Part shown: positions 1 to 11,530 of the stretch, in pieces
How positions within the stretch are numbered: the stretch's first letter is position 1
Layout of the letters: each line of letters opens with the position of its first letter
Source of the DNA: Chaetorhynchus papuensis
Taxonomy: Eukaryota; Chordata; Aves; Passeriformes; Rhipiduridae
Length of the DNA: 64,000 nucleotides
Direction of reading: 5' to 3'
NCBI GenBank assembly: GCA_013396525.1
Contig: VWYX01000746.1
Location: 25,212 to 89,211 of the forward strand
Notes under the pieces: model-generated
The model's database searches: none
The model's input: only the letters and a program-made list of their open reading frames with translations
What the model was told of the DNA's origin: nothing
Translations under genes and position numbers: made by a program

Positions 1-1365
1 CACATGACCTTTTGGATGGTGTGGAGGGCTGGATTGAAGTGTGTGGTCAATTAATATGGGAATGATAAATGCATAAGTGCACCCAGAGAACTCTGTGATT
101 CTATTTAAATGGCAATATTTGAATATCAATCAAGGAGATAAAACCACATGTTGCTTACATTAGAAACCTCTGTTCAGGCCCACTGTGACAAATTTCAGCT
201 ACAGTATGGTCGGAGGTGAATGCAATCCGTTCTCAGAATAAGACATTTTGTGATTTCCTTCCCTGGAAAGGTTACTTTTGGAGTCACCGAGTTTCTTGAC
301 AGGATCCTGTGCTTAGAAGCAGAGTTGCAGCCCTGTTCTGCACCTCTGCTCCTTTCTGAGGTGCTGATTTCTCTGTAACACCCCGTGTCCTCAGCTCTTC
401 AGGGACGCGCCTGCACTCCCACTCCTGTCACTTCAGGCGCCTCTCAGGCTTTGCTGTGTCCTCACCAGCCATTCCCCCTGTGGGAGGGCACAGGCAGCAG
501 CCAGGAAAGCTCCTTACTAATGAGGTACCTCTCTCAATTTTCATCTCACCGCTGATTAGCTGTGCAAGATTGCAAGGCTTTTCAGGTTCAAGGCTACGTG
601 GGATGCGTTGCTGTTGCTCAGGCTTTTCCAGGGAGGTTTCTCAAACTTTGGCTTCTCACTTGGAGTCATTAACAGGCTATTGCAATCACTGTCCCTCTTC
701 TTCAAGCCTGTAGGCTACATAGAACGACTTAAAGGATGGTTCTGCTGGAAAAGTGTCTTGGAAGGAGAGATGTGTGGGCCTGTTTTGACAGAGGAAGAGG
801 CTTTTGCTTGCTTATTAATGGAGAAATAGAGACATGCAAACCAGTATTTTTGAAAGACATTAAAAGCAATTTTGAAGTTCATACACCTCCTCTGCTGGGG
901 TGTATTTCATGGCAGCTTATGGGACAGAGGTGGATAATTAGCACTACATTCACTGCCAGGGACAAAATGCCTACAGATATGTCCTTTGCTAATCTTCCAT
1001 CTCCCATTACCCCAGCTCATCTGCAGAAAAACAGGAGTCTACCCAGGGCCTAAAGGTTTTCCCATTATTAAGGATAGGATCAACTTCAAAACTACATTCT
1101 TTTCCATGTGCCTGCAGTATCAAATAGTCCCAAGAAGAGAAGAGAACTAAATTAATTTCTTGGTTGCACAAAATAGTGTTTTGTGCCTTATGTACCATGT
1201 CAGAAGCCCTTTATTAATGTGGTGTGTGCAAGGAGGCCAGATCTTCCAAATGAGGAGAGACTGAGCTTATCCCTAAAGACACAGAGAGGCTCTTACTTAA
1301 TTAGAAGTCATGCACATGCAGGACTCTTGCTGATGGCTTGTAAGTTCAGCTGGTGGGAAAAAAAA

Positions 1366-1461
1366 GACAAGAGAAAAGGACAAGAGAAAAGGACAAGAGA
1401 AAAAGACAAGAGAAAAAGACAAGAGAAAAGGACAAGAGAAAAGGACAGGAGAAAAGGACAA
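1366..1461 (+). repeat. 13-bp all-purine-rich minisatellite
   Basis: Seven successive units of consensus GACAAGAGAAAAG plus a partial eighth start at 1366, 1379, 1392, 1405, 1418, 1431, 1444 and 1457, exactly 13 bp apart. Units vary at one or two positions (AAAAG/AAAAA, CAAG/CAGG). The + strand is purine except for one C per unit. Because 13 is not a multiple of 3, overlapping open frames of Lys/Arg/Glu on + and Leu/Ser/Phe on - are by-products, not genes. Confidence 0.97.
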
Positions 1462-2504
1462 ATGTTGCCTTTTTGGGTGCAGTTTGTGTGGTCATACCAG
1501 AGATACCTGTACTCTTCTCCATTTGTTTCCAGGCTCTGCCAGGGGATCTCTGGGAATTTCCTGGAGCTACACATCAGGTGTTGACAGGAGGATTGCTAAT
1601 TTTGCCAGCATGACGTGCTAAATATGAATTTTGTTAATTTAACACTATGCCACTTGATAGAAGCACTTCTGTAGCTTCTTGATTTTCTTCTTAATATTAA
1701 ACATAGATGAGATTCACCACTACTATGTCAAATAATCTTTCTGCCATAATGACTGTGGACATGGGATGAAACACAAGGAGGTTTCAGTATCCAAACTCCC
1801 AAATGATGTGTGAGTGCTGTAAAGTTAAAAGCTTTGTCCCTCTGGCCTCCTTTATTTTATCAAAACACATTATCTGTGGAGAAAAAGTGAGCAAAAACAT
1901 TTTTGAAGTGTTTGCTGGCTTTCTGAATAATGAATTGAACTTTAATATTTATTAAATACAAAATAGTAATAAATTACAATTGCACAATTTCTTACAGAGT
2001 TTTTATTAAGATCAAAACTTATTTGTTCAGACTAGATTTATATAAATAAATCACAGTACATTTTTACTCGTGTTTAGAAGATTGTAATACATATTACAAA
2101 ATTAAGAATTTTTTCGTCCCTCAAACCATCACTGCGAAAGGAATCATGCATTATTTCTACTAAACGAACAAAATGCCCACCTAATTGAGAGAGCCTCGAT
2201 ACAGGTGTGGCTCTACTCTCCAAAATTAGACATGAAACATAGAGATACCAGGACTATTTATTGAACAAGAAATAATAAAGCATAGTACAATGTTCATGTG
2301 TTATCAAAACTGAAAGTATAGTAAAACAACACACCTCTCTTCACGCGCCTTTGCGATGGGGGCTAAAGATGGCAGCTGGCCAGCATGCAGCCGAGTAAAA
2401 CACCTCAGTTTTACAATGTCTACGTTTGAGCAAAAGGAGGAGGAACGAAAGAGCCCAGACAAAACAAACGAACGAATGAAGAGCCCAGATGTTCACAAGC
2501 CCTC

Positions 2505-2660
2505 CCGTCACCCTCCCCTCCGCGCCGCGCGCGCCGCCCTCGCTCAGCAGGTGACGCCTCTCCCGGGCAGCAGCGCTGCCGCCGCGCCCTTTGCGCGCCT
2601 CCAAGGAGATGGATGTGCTCCCAGAGAACCGCGGGGCCCTGGAGAACGTCCCGCTGTGGT
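2505..2660. promoter_or_regulatory. Short CpG-dense patch (possible CpG island core)
   Basis: This stretch of about 150 bp holds a dense run of CpG dinucleotides (ccgcgccgcgcgcgccgccc and similar) in an otherwise CpG-poor, AT-leaning region. In birds such clusters often mark promoters or unmethylated enhancers. Frames cross it on both strands but I recognise none. It lies 3' of SYT9 exon 6, so it is not the SYT9 promoter. It could be a promoter of a noncoding or antisense transcript, part of a 3'UTR, or a decayed GC-rich insertion. Confidence 0.35.
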
Positions 2661-5600
2661 TCCTCGCCCAACCCACTGCGTTAGGAATGAGCTGTAAATG
2701 CAGCTCTGGGAACGGCCCATTTGGGTGCTGCGGTGCCACGGGAATACAAGTGGCACCTGGCACAGCCTGGCTCACGCACTGCAAGGCTGTCACTTCAGCA
2801 CGGAGCTGTGGGTGCGCTAACTGCAGCAAGGTTCAACGTGATGCTGTCACCAAGCCTGTCCTGCTGCCGATTTTCGCAGCACAGGGGGCTTCTGTTAAAT
2901 TCTACAGTATTGTGGATTACTTTCTCTGCATCCCTAGATAAGAAAGCCATTGTTTTCTCTCTTGATACTGAGATGTAATCATTTGGCAATGCACTGTTCT
3001 AAACGGAAAAAAAAAGTATTTAATTGATGACACTGTGGATGGAGTCACCTGTTCCACTTTTTTTGCTTCTTTCTGTCCAAACAAAATGCATTAACAGCAA
3101 AGTCATTTCTGATGGATTTCTAGCTGGATCAAACAGATTTTCAACTGAATTTCCTGGTCCCCATTTATTGTTTTTTTACTTTTAAACTGAAAGGGTTTTC
3201 AGCTATTTTTTATCTCAGTTGCAGACATGTCCCTTCAGTGCTTGAATGTTGTTCGGTGATAAGCATGTAAATCAGTATACCTCTTGTGTCTCTGACTTTG
3301 GGTGCTCAGGTTAACATAGCTACATATCATGTTTGGTATTTAAAACACAGGAATGAAACCAAGCCAAACTAAACCAAAAAAATAAAAACATCCCAAAAGC
3401 CCCCTCAACAACCATCCCCTCAAGCCAAGAAGGGTGGACTGAAATAAAATCTTTTTCATTCTTTTGCACTGCCCTTTGCTGTTGTTTCATTTTGTATCGA
3501 TCCAGGAGTTCCCCCACCAGCGGTTAAATTGGAAGAGTCTCACATGTACTGCTTTTGTGTTTTATGGATCTGCTGGCATGGAAAACTGAGCCATGCAATG
3601 GCTGGGAAAAACAGCTTTAACACTGGGTCTTTTATGCTACATATTGGTTTTCTGTTCTGGTAGTCGCCGCTTCCCCAGATTGAGATGAATGTTTGTTTAT
3701 CCACTGGCAGGGCTATTTGCAGGGAAAAGTGAAACAAAAGAAAACAGCAATGCTTTTAATGTCTTGTGATTTCAGTGGGAGCAGATAAAGAAATACTTGA
3801 GCACTCGGCTGCAGAGGAGTTGTGCTGTGAGTGTTTTGTCATGGGAATATCAGGCCACTGTCCATGGTACTCGGCCTCAGTGTCAGTAGCTTAGAACATC
3901 TGACATGGTGGCTTGTTACCAAAAACTAAAAGTAATAATTTAATAGCACATTGTTAAAGAGCAAAATGGGATTAAAATCTTGCCGAGATGCATTTCTAAG
4001 GGATTTTCTCTTCTATTTTAGAGTTATGATACTTGTCACACAGCGTAATTATGCATTCACAGCAAATAAGAGAACAAATGAGGGTTTCAGCTTTGGAATC
4101 TGAGAATCATAGCTCAGAAAAAAAAGATTGAGCAGTATTGGGACCATAGTTTTCCCTGTGTTTCCAGCAGAGTTTGTAGCAGAATTATCTATCCTCTGCT
4201 CTTTCCAGCAGGCTGTTGTATTATTGTCATACAGCCCAAAGACAGCAGCAGTCTACTGGCCAACCAGAACCAGAACATGAAAATATTTCAGGTCTAGGGA
4301 ATATCATCGGTTAAGTGGAGTATAAAGATGAAGAGTGAAGTATCCAAATACAGAAAATATCTATCTTTCCATAGATGCACTACTATGATAAGGCAGGTAT
4401 TTGTTAAAAGCACATAGTAATGCCACAGCCTGAGTAACAGTTTGCAAGTCATGAGCAAAAATTAGGAGAATTCAATAAATTTAGGGGTTTTTCCTCATCT
4501 GTAAGCCTTTGAAGTCTGCTGGATTCCACTTTAAATGCTCACTGCCACAGAGATTTCTTTCCCTGTTTCAGCAGAACTCTGTTCAAAATAATTCTTTTTA
4601 TGCCAGACCCTTGAGCATTAAATAAACTGGGTATGGTAATAAAATAAAAGAACTGCAATTATAATGATACCACTTTTCAGCTGATGTCCCTTTGAGCTGC
4701 TGGGGACAAATCCTAGAAAGGCTCCTGCACTTTTCCATGGACATCAATCGAGCCTGCTGTGTGGGTGTTTTCCCCTGCCCAGGAGTTTCTGCTGCTCATG
4801 TTGCAGTGGGAAGCATGCCCACTCCACATTCCAGGCAGGGACACATGTGGAACGATTTGTCCAGGAAATCAGAGAACTCCCCTCCAAAGGAAGAGCTCCT
4901 CCTTCTTTACTCATGCCCATCTCCCCTTGGTGACTGCTGGGAGATGAGCCTGGGTAAAGAGCACAGGATTCTGCCCGAGGTGAGGCTCATGCATGAACAG
5001 AAATGCACATTGTCATGTATCACTGGCCTCCTGATAGAAAGCTTCAGCCCAAGGTGCAGTCAAACAGTTTTGCCATGGCAACATTATTTACATTCTTTTG
5101 GAAATGCCCAGTGGTTACCCTCCTGAAATTGTGCTTGGGCAAGTTCGGAAGTGCTGTTTAGTTTGCCAGGTACGCCCTTGCCTGTGGCAGCTGTATCCTC
5201 CACAGCAGGGCAAGAGATTTTTGAAAACCACTGTGCTTACAGGAATTCTGATTTATAGCTGCAGCACACATTTATAACAGACCCAAGATCTCCTGCAAGT
5301 TCCAAGCTATTCTATACCCACGAGCAATTCTGATTTTGTGGAAGATCCTCATTGATAGGTTAAAAAACTAATTTTTCAGGTTTGAGGACAAGATTTTAGA
5401 TATTTCTTCAGTCTGTGCATGCATATTTGTGTCAGCAAAATTGCAGATCCAAATTGCTTGGTGGACATTCAGCACATACAAGACGTGAAGCAACGTGTGT
5501 GCACATAGACTTATCTGAACACTACTTAAAGACCAGGGCTCCCTCTCTGTAAGTACACAGCAGACAACTGTATTGTATAAAACACCCATACTTTGCATTT

Positions 5601-7867
5601 GCATCTTTTAAACAAGAATTCCCATGTAAAAACGTGAGTCAAGTTCTCTGTGGAAAACACTGGAGGACGAGAGAACTCCATGTGTGGCTAAATCAGTGGC
5701 AAAAATTTTATCCCAGGGTGTCCTGCTTTGGGGCACAGATTTCATTACGTGACAGAATCCAGTGCTTTGATTCATTTTCTTTTAATGGTCAGAATTTGTC
5801 AGAATTTACAATGTACCATCACGTAAAACAGCCCTGCTAATTCTACCACAAATAATGAAGGAATTCTTCACAGGCACTATATATTTGGAGCAGCATTTTC
5901 AAACGATATGGGGTGTGAGTGTTTGTTTGTATGATCCAGCATTGCTGCCCAGGACATGCTTCCAACAGTTTGCAGTGTCGTGGACACAACTCAAGAAACG
6001 TTGACTCGAAAATCATCTACAAAGGTTGAGGACTAACAACCTCCATGTTATACAGATGGTTATCTCCTTTCTCAAAGAACATGCTGTCATTGCAAATACC
6101 ATATGCATCTTGTTCTCACCCAGCAGAACTTTTTTGCAGTTTTTTCAGATTTGAAGGATTTCTGCAAGGAACCATATTAATTCGTTTTCATGTCAGGTGA
6201 AAGGAGGCACCAGCTGAGACTGAGGACGCAACTTGTCATCAAAAAACAAATCTCTGATGGCAATCATTCTTGAAAAAAAATACTTAGAAAGCTAACCATT
6301 CACAATACTGCACCTTTTTGGCAAATACAAGGACAATATTTGTTGCTGCTTCCCATATTTGTTGGTTTACATTGCTATCATTTTGCTTGTAAAACCTGGG
6401 TTACTCTACTGAACAGAAATGAGGACTTGAATTTGGGTAATGCTTACGACCATACAAATAATCTACCAGTAGCAGTAGTGTCAGCTGGAGAATTGATGCT
6501 ACAAGTGGATAACATCACGCTATTTGAAACCAATAGCTCTTCACACAGTAGAAGACTGAGGGTCCTATTCAGCAAATATTCAGGGTCCTATGGCTGTGGC
6601 CACAGAGGTTCCAGGAGCTCTCGCTGAGTCTAATCCTGATTCAGGAACCAAAATGATATGCTGTGTATATATTTCTCTGCACAGCCTGGATGCGCTGGAC
6701 ACCCTCCCCCACTTGATTCCTGGGAAGGAAAAAGATATGTCTCTGTTTAGCTTTCAGTGACATGAAAAGCAATCCACAGTAATGAAATCTAAAGAAGTTA
6801 GCCAGGCATGTATGAAAAGAACAGGGTGCCTGTGAAAAGGGAAGAGCTGTCAAAACCTAATTGTGGGCTCTGGCTGCAATGAAATTTATCAAAGAGGGAA
6901 GACAAGTTGGATATAAGGATGTAGACAATTTCTGCTAAGAAACACTTGCATTCTGGGCAATAGCAACCCGTACACTACACCTCGTGTGCTGTGTCAAACA
7001 TTCCTACCAACGCTTGGCTACAGCTGAAAGCTCCCAAATGCCCAGCGTGGCACTTCAGCCAGGATCTGCCCTGTCACTGGGGGCACAAACACCCGGGCAG
7101 AGCTGCCCCACTGTGTCCCATCCTCTCCCACAGGCAGCTGCATGCTGGCAGCACCCGTGCTGTGAGAAGGCACCGAGCCTTCCTGCTGCCACACAGCTCA
7201 GACTGTGCTGCTGTGCTGCCCAGGCACCAGGAAATGCAATTCTTTACGGACACAGGGCAGGACTGAGGGATCCTTCCCAGCTTGTAGCATCTTCATAACG
7301 CCTGACAATCATTTCTGGAACTGCCTGTGGCCAGTGCTCACAACCAAGCAGGGAAATCTTTGGTGGCACTCTGGTGCAGAAAGCAAACTCAGAGGGGCTG
7401 TGAACTGCCTGCCTCCAAGTATTAGTGCTGACAGCATCATTCCTGGCTTCATAGGGGTACTCTGCTCTTTCCTGTCTTTCAACACTGGGGATAACTCTGG
7501 GGCTGTTCATAAACAAGATACTTCCTGTTGACTGGGAGGACTGCCTGACTTAGCCAGTGAGAGCAACAATAGGAGTAAGCCATGGTAACTTCAGGAAGCA
7601 ATTTAGTTCAATCTTTGATGAATTTCTGTGTCTCATGAATCAGGATTAGTGTTCCCTGTATTGGGGAGAGGATTAGACAGAGGGATTAAAAGGACATCTT
7701 TACCCCACTGGACTCTGTGGAATAGCCCCTGAGGATATGGCTAAGAAAGAGTTCAACAGGAATGCCAAATTTCTGCTGAATAGGTTAAAAGGGTGAGGAA
7801 GCCTCTTCGGCAGCCATCCAAGCGCAGAAGACCTGCATAACATTCCTGCTGAATAGGGCCCTAAAGA

Positions 7868-7900
7868 CAAAAAACAAAACAAAACAAAACAAAAAAAACC
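7868..7900 (+). repeat. (AAAAC)n microsatellite
   Basis: About five AAAAC units followed by an A-run; on the minus strand this reads as GTTTT repeats. Confidence 0.9.
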
Positions 7901-8215
7901 ATAGGAACCTTGAAACGCTTTTCTGATTGTGTCGCTTCTTATCAGTGCCTCAGATCTCCAGAGACACTTAAACATATTTTTTTCAGTGCAGTTAGGCATC
8001 CTTTGGGATGTGCTAGTGTCATGGATGATATATTGTTACAAGAAAAGAAGTCAAATTAGGTTGTTTTATATAAAAAAAAAATAGGTCTTGATTGTTCTGT
8101 AAACAAGGTCCTTTTCTTTATATCAATTATCAGTGAAAGATATTACCCAAGATCTTGCTTAAAAAACAAAACCAAACCCTTAACTGAGTGCATAATGCTC
8201 GGTGTTTTCATGTGT

Positions 8216-8241
8216 GTATATATATATACATTTATATATTA
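8216..8241. repeat. (TA)n-rich simple repeat
   Basis: An alternating TA tract with a short interruption and a second TATATAT block, in intron 6 about 220 bp past the exon 6 donor. Confidence 0.8.
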
Positions 8242-8461
8242 TAGACATCAATTACCTTCTGTGTCCCTAAAATTGAAAGGAGCAGACTTAACTTGAATGT
8301 TAGGTCTGAATTTTAACATCGGCGTTTCCAAGCCCTTTTCTAGGATTTACTTCATGCACGCTGATCTTGGGCTTGCTCACAAAATTTTACCCAACCTCTA
8401 ATGCCGTGTGGGAGAATATTCACAATGATTGCAACGGGGAAGCAGGAGATCAAAGCCTTAC

Positions 8462-8591
8462 CTCCACAAGAGGATGCCAGTGAGCGATGGGTTTCCGAGG
8501 GTACGAGAGCATTTCGTTCCAGTGGTCGCGCCCCAGACTCTCCGCATCGTTGCCCACTTGACAAACTCCGATGACCTCATTGTGACCTACA
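8462..8591 (-). CDS. SYT9: SYT9 exon 6: end of C2B with WHXL motif
   Basis: This 130-nt exon has acceptor attttcacag followed by TGTAGGTCAC and donor GTGGAG followed by gtaagg. It is not visible as a long Met-initiated frame; I found it by translating the minus strand just after exon 5. It encodes VGHNEVIGVCQVGNDAESLG, then RDHWNEMLSYPRKPIAHWHP and LVE. The first five residues complete calcium loop 3. The fifth acidic ligand position holds Glu (HNE) rather than the Asp of SYT1, which I recall as normal for SYT9. HWHPL is the WHXL motif near the C-terminus, linked in other synaptotagmins to docking and neurexin binding. The family ends a couple of residues after LVE, so a terminal exon with the last residues and stop is expected. 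Without splicing the frame would read VRL and then stop. Confidence 0.92.
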
Positions 8592-9174
8592 CTGTGAAAA
8601 TGGCCCATAATATTTTTTTCTTAAAACTCTACCTTCGGAACCACACCATTTACATATTTTATCAGAGACATCAACTGTGGATTTTTAGGATTCATTCTTG
8701 CCTGAAGAATATAACGCATTAGGAAATACGTCGGTTTGCTCTTTGCGTTTCCCACTGATCAGAGTGATTTAATATTTCCCCCCTTACAGCACACAAAAGG
8801 TTCTTTGCCTGTGTTCTGTAGTCAGCTGCAAGGCAAACAGGCTCTAAGACACAGCTTTACAAATGGAGCATGTGTGTAAAGGCTTATATGTACAAACAGA
8901 ACCATGTGTGGCCTCTCTGATTAAATGCCCGGTTACTTCAATTCTGCTAAACACACACCTAGCTTACTTATGTCAGTTATGGATACAAATCTGTACTTTA
9001 AAATTTAGTAAGGAAATCCTGCCTGACAAAGCAAAAACAACTAGAGTCTTCTACCAAGCTCAACATGACATTAATTCGCTGCTTATAGGGAAAAAAAGGA
9101 TAATTTTCTTTCGGGATGCAAATGTAGCGTGCAAGATTTTATCAGCCAGTATTTGACAGCTCCAGGTATCTCAC
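8592..9174 (-). other. SYT9 intron 5
   Basis: A 583-bp intron between exons 5 and 6, bounded by GTGAGA and TTTTCACAG on the minus strand. AT-rich; no repeat or extra exon is apparent. Confidence 0.9.
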
Positions 9175-9346
9175 CGGTCATAATCCATAACAGCTATCGA
9201 CAAGTTAATTTGGTCAATGTTTTCTGGAGGGACGTCAAAGACTATGGCTTCATTGTAAACGGGATTCAGGGTGTTCCTCTTGGTGGAAGTTTTCCTTTTC
9301 TTTAGCCGCCTTCCTTCACACATTAAAGAAACCTTCACGTAGGGAT
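9175..9346 (-). CDS. SYT9: SYT9 exon 5: central C2B with polybasic strand and calcium loop 3
   Basis: This 172-nt exon has acceptor ccacacag followed by ATCCCTACG and donor GACCG followed by gtgaga. It encodes (D)PYVKVSLMCEGRRLKKRKTS, then TKRNTLNPVYNEAIVFDVPP, and ends in the calcium loop 3 Asp pair of VMDYDR. The RRLKKRK run is the C2B polybasic patch that in synaptotagmins binds PIP2, SNARE complexes and AP-2. NTLNPVYNE is the conserved strand before loop 2. It follows exon 4 after an intron of about 1.0 kb, and phases match at both ends. Some in-frame intron codons precede the acceptor and are not part of the protein. Confidence 0.94.
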
Positions 9347-10385
9347 CTGTGTGGGTCACAAGAACAATTGCTGGTTTTCTTTTGATGCTTTTAGGCAAAC
9401 GCAAATGGAGAGTGAAGGGAGCAGACTTGCTGTGTGCCCATACCTGCTTGCGGAATTAATCTCCTGGACCTGACTGGAATTTGAGCTTCTCTGCTGCCAC
9501 GGGAGGCATGGGAGGCAGTGGAGCTTTGAAACCTTTACCTGGTTGCTTACAATGAACAATTTAGGTTCAAGAAGCTCCTTGTTGTGTACCAACTTCTCAG
9601 AGGGTATTAAAATATCCACTGAAGCGTGTTATACATGACTATTTTATACAACAGCCTGTGTATCAGCCTATTTATAGCAGCCTAATTACTTGTTAGATTT
9701 GTAGGACAGACAGAAGATGACAATGTTTTTCACAACGGGATTTACTGATGTGTGGTTAAATATAATTCGAAGTATAACAATTAGTGGCTTATATTTCTCA
9801 AGAGAATTGTAATTATTTTTAAACTCCTGAATGTAGCAAAAAAAAATGCTGTTTCTTTGTAGCTAGCTCCTTTCTGAGAGCTCTACAACTCCCTGCTAGT
9901 ATTGAGAAGTCATCTATGAAATCTTATTTAAGTTAGTTTGCAATTTTTACTGTCGAATTTTGAAAGGGTTGCTGAGAGGATTCTGGGATGATCACTGCTT
10001 TGTCCATATGTCAGCAAAAGCAGGATTGGCTCAGTGGCTCTTGGAGACTGTCAGAGAGGGTCAGTCTGCCTCTGTGTCATAGCTGTAACTAACAGTCTGC
10101 TGCACAAACAAATTCCCAGTGTTGGGAATGCATTTTGGCCACCTCCGAATCACAGTGGCGTTGGAAATAATAACCCTGCAGTCTTTTTGAGAGAGCAACT
10201 TATTTTAAACTGAGCAAACTAAAATATATTGTTAATTTCTCACAAACTCCTTTACTCGAGTAACTCAAGAGCTCACAGTATAACCCTCCTCTCAAAAATC
10301 ATTCTGGGATTTGACATTGTTGAATTCTGTGTCTTGGGAGGGAAATGGGACAGAAATCCACACCGAGCTTTAAATTCATTCATAC
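9347..10385 (-). other. SYT9 intron 4
   Basis: A 1039-bp intron between exons 4 and 5, bounded by GTATGA and CCACACAG on the minus strand. I see no repeat or additional exon in it. Confidence 0.9.
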
Positions 10386-10506
10386 CTGATGCTCCTGTGA
10401 TATCCATTGCCTTTAAATTTCTTGCCTTTATTATTGTAATAGTTAATCTACCGGCTGTTGGAAGGTAGCAGAGCGAAAACATAAGGTCACCAAGATCCAC
10501 GTTATC
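10386..10506 (-). CDS. SYT9: SYT9 exon 4: start of C2B domain
   Basis: This 121-nt exon is 40 codons plus one base. The acceptor is ggaacag followed by GATAACGTG and the donor is TCAG followed by gtatga. It encodes DNVDLGDLMFSLCYLPTAGR followed by the LTITIIKARNLKAMDITGAS strand and loop, the first strands of C2B up to calcium loop 1. The first loop Asp (AMD) is here; the next Asp codon is split across the junction to exon 5 (G then AT). The exon is separated from exon 3 by an intron of about 25.9 kb. It joins exon 3 in phase 0 and exon 5 in phase 1, as expected. It was recognised by near-identity with the SYT9 C2B start. Confidence 0.93.
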
Positions 10507-11420
10507 CTGTTCCAAGAAAAGAGAGATAATGTGAAGCAATAATAACAAATTTTCTACTCATAGCAGGACTTAAAGATAAAAATATACCTTTGGGGATCTA
10601 CAGTTATGCAGTAAAAGCTGAATTCTCATTCTGAAACATATCTGAAAAAAACAGCCACTCGTGCATACAAAATTAGAGTCACTATGTTGCTAGACCAGCA
10701 AAAGCTCTCCAGGCTAAATGAGGTTATAGTTTCTAGCAGTGAATCCTTGGAGATGACACTCATTTAAATGATGAGGTACCCTGTGAGGGACTGGAAAACC
10801 TTTGTTCTGTTTCATGTTTTTCAGTGATTTGCCTCTATCACTGACAAGCAGCCACAAGTGTCCATGCCTTTCCTTCTGGTCTGCAGGAGGAAACCCACAG
10901 AGACGTTCACAGAACAAAACCCATGGTTTGGGCAGGGCAAAGCTCTGTGCAACTCTCAAGTGTGCATGAAGTCAGGTGTGATGGGTGTGAACTGTCTATG
11001 GCAATGGGACAGCCTCCACCAGCAGCCGAGGAAGGGTTTTTATTAATTGTTGATCATCATCATAATAATAACAAGCACAAATTCCTGTGCCTCACACAGA
11101 CAAGCTCCCTGAAGTAAGCTTATCCACCAGTTTCATGGATAGAATAATTTGTAACCCTTTCCTGAGCTAATGGCATCACGGTTACAGAAAGGTAGTAGAA
11201 AATGTCCAAACCCTGTCTGCAGTTACAAAGCATCACAATTTTTTTTTTTTATAAAGAGGGAAATCCAGCTCTTTAATCAAAAAGTAGCAAAGAAAAGACT
11301 GTATTAAATGATTTCTGTGATCTGATTAGCATTTTTTTGACAGAGCAGTGAGTTCACACTTTCATAGAACTGCTTCCTGCAACTTAATATGTTAGTATTA
11401 ATATGCTAATAGGGGCAAGT

Positions 11421-11486
11421 GTACTTGCCCAGCTCTGAGGTGCTGAGATGCATAGCTGTGAAATTCTCTCTTGTGCTGCAGCTCTG
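11421..11486 (+). repeat. Dispersed direct repeat, copy A
   Basis: The segment from gtacttgcccagctctgag to gtgctgcagctctga recurs 1.43 kb away at 12856-12914, with about 12 bp missing there and one substitution in gctgc(a/g)... It matches no repeat family I recognise. The solo LTR lies between the two copies. Confidence 0.9.
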
Positions 11487-11530
11487 AAAAAAAATTACCT
11501 GATCCAGTGAGTTCAAAGCTACATTCCAGG

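Larger units (their letters stand above)
1..8461 (-). other. SYT9 intron 6 or 3' flank; no coding exon found
   Basis: The donor after exon 6 implies a further 3' exon. I scanned this stretch by eye on the minus strand for an AG acceptor followed directly by Lys-Arg-stop, the remembered SYT9 ending, and found none. The terminal exon is therefore probably left of the window, or the bird C-terminus differs. Apart from the 13-bp minisatellite, a CpG-dense patch near 2.5 kb, an AT-rich stretch at about 1920-2330 with several minus-strand AATAAA hexamers, and short simple repeats, I see nothing gene-like. The frames at 2341-2829, 4692-5126 and 6984-7298 show no family resemblance. Confidence 0.5.

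Noticed and set aside
1183..1613. Lys/Arg/Glu-rich frames in two + phases and a Leu/Ser/Phe-rich minus frame
   Set aside because: A 13-bp tandem unit is read the same way in every frame, so the open frames come from the minisatellite.
2341..2829. 162-codon minus-strand frame and overlapping frames through the CpG patch
   Set aside because: No recognisable family; the length is explained by the lack of stops in GC-rich DNA. The expected SYT9 ending was not found in it.
4692..5126. 144-codon + strand frame
   Set aside because: No domain, signal peptide or codon pattern worth calling; likely chance.
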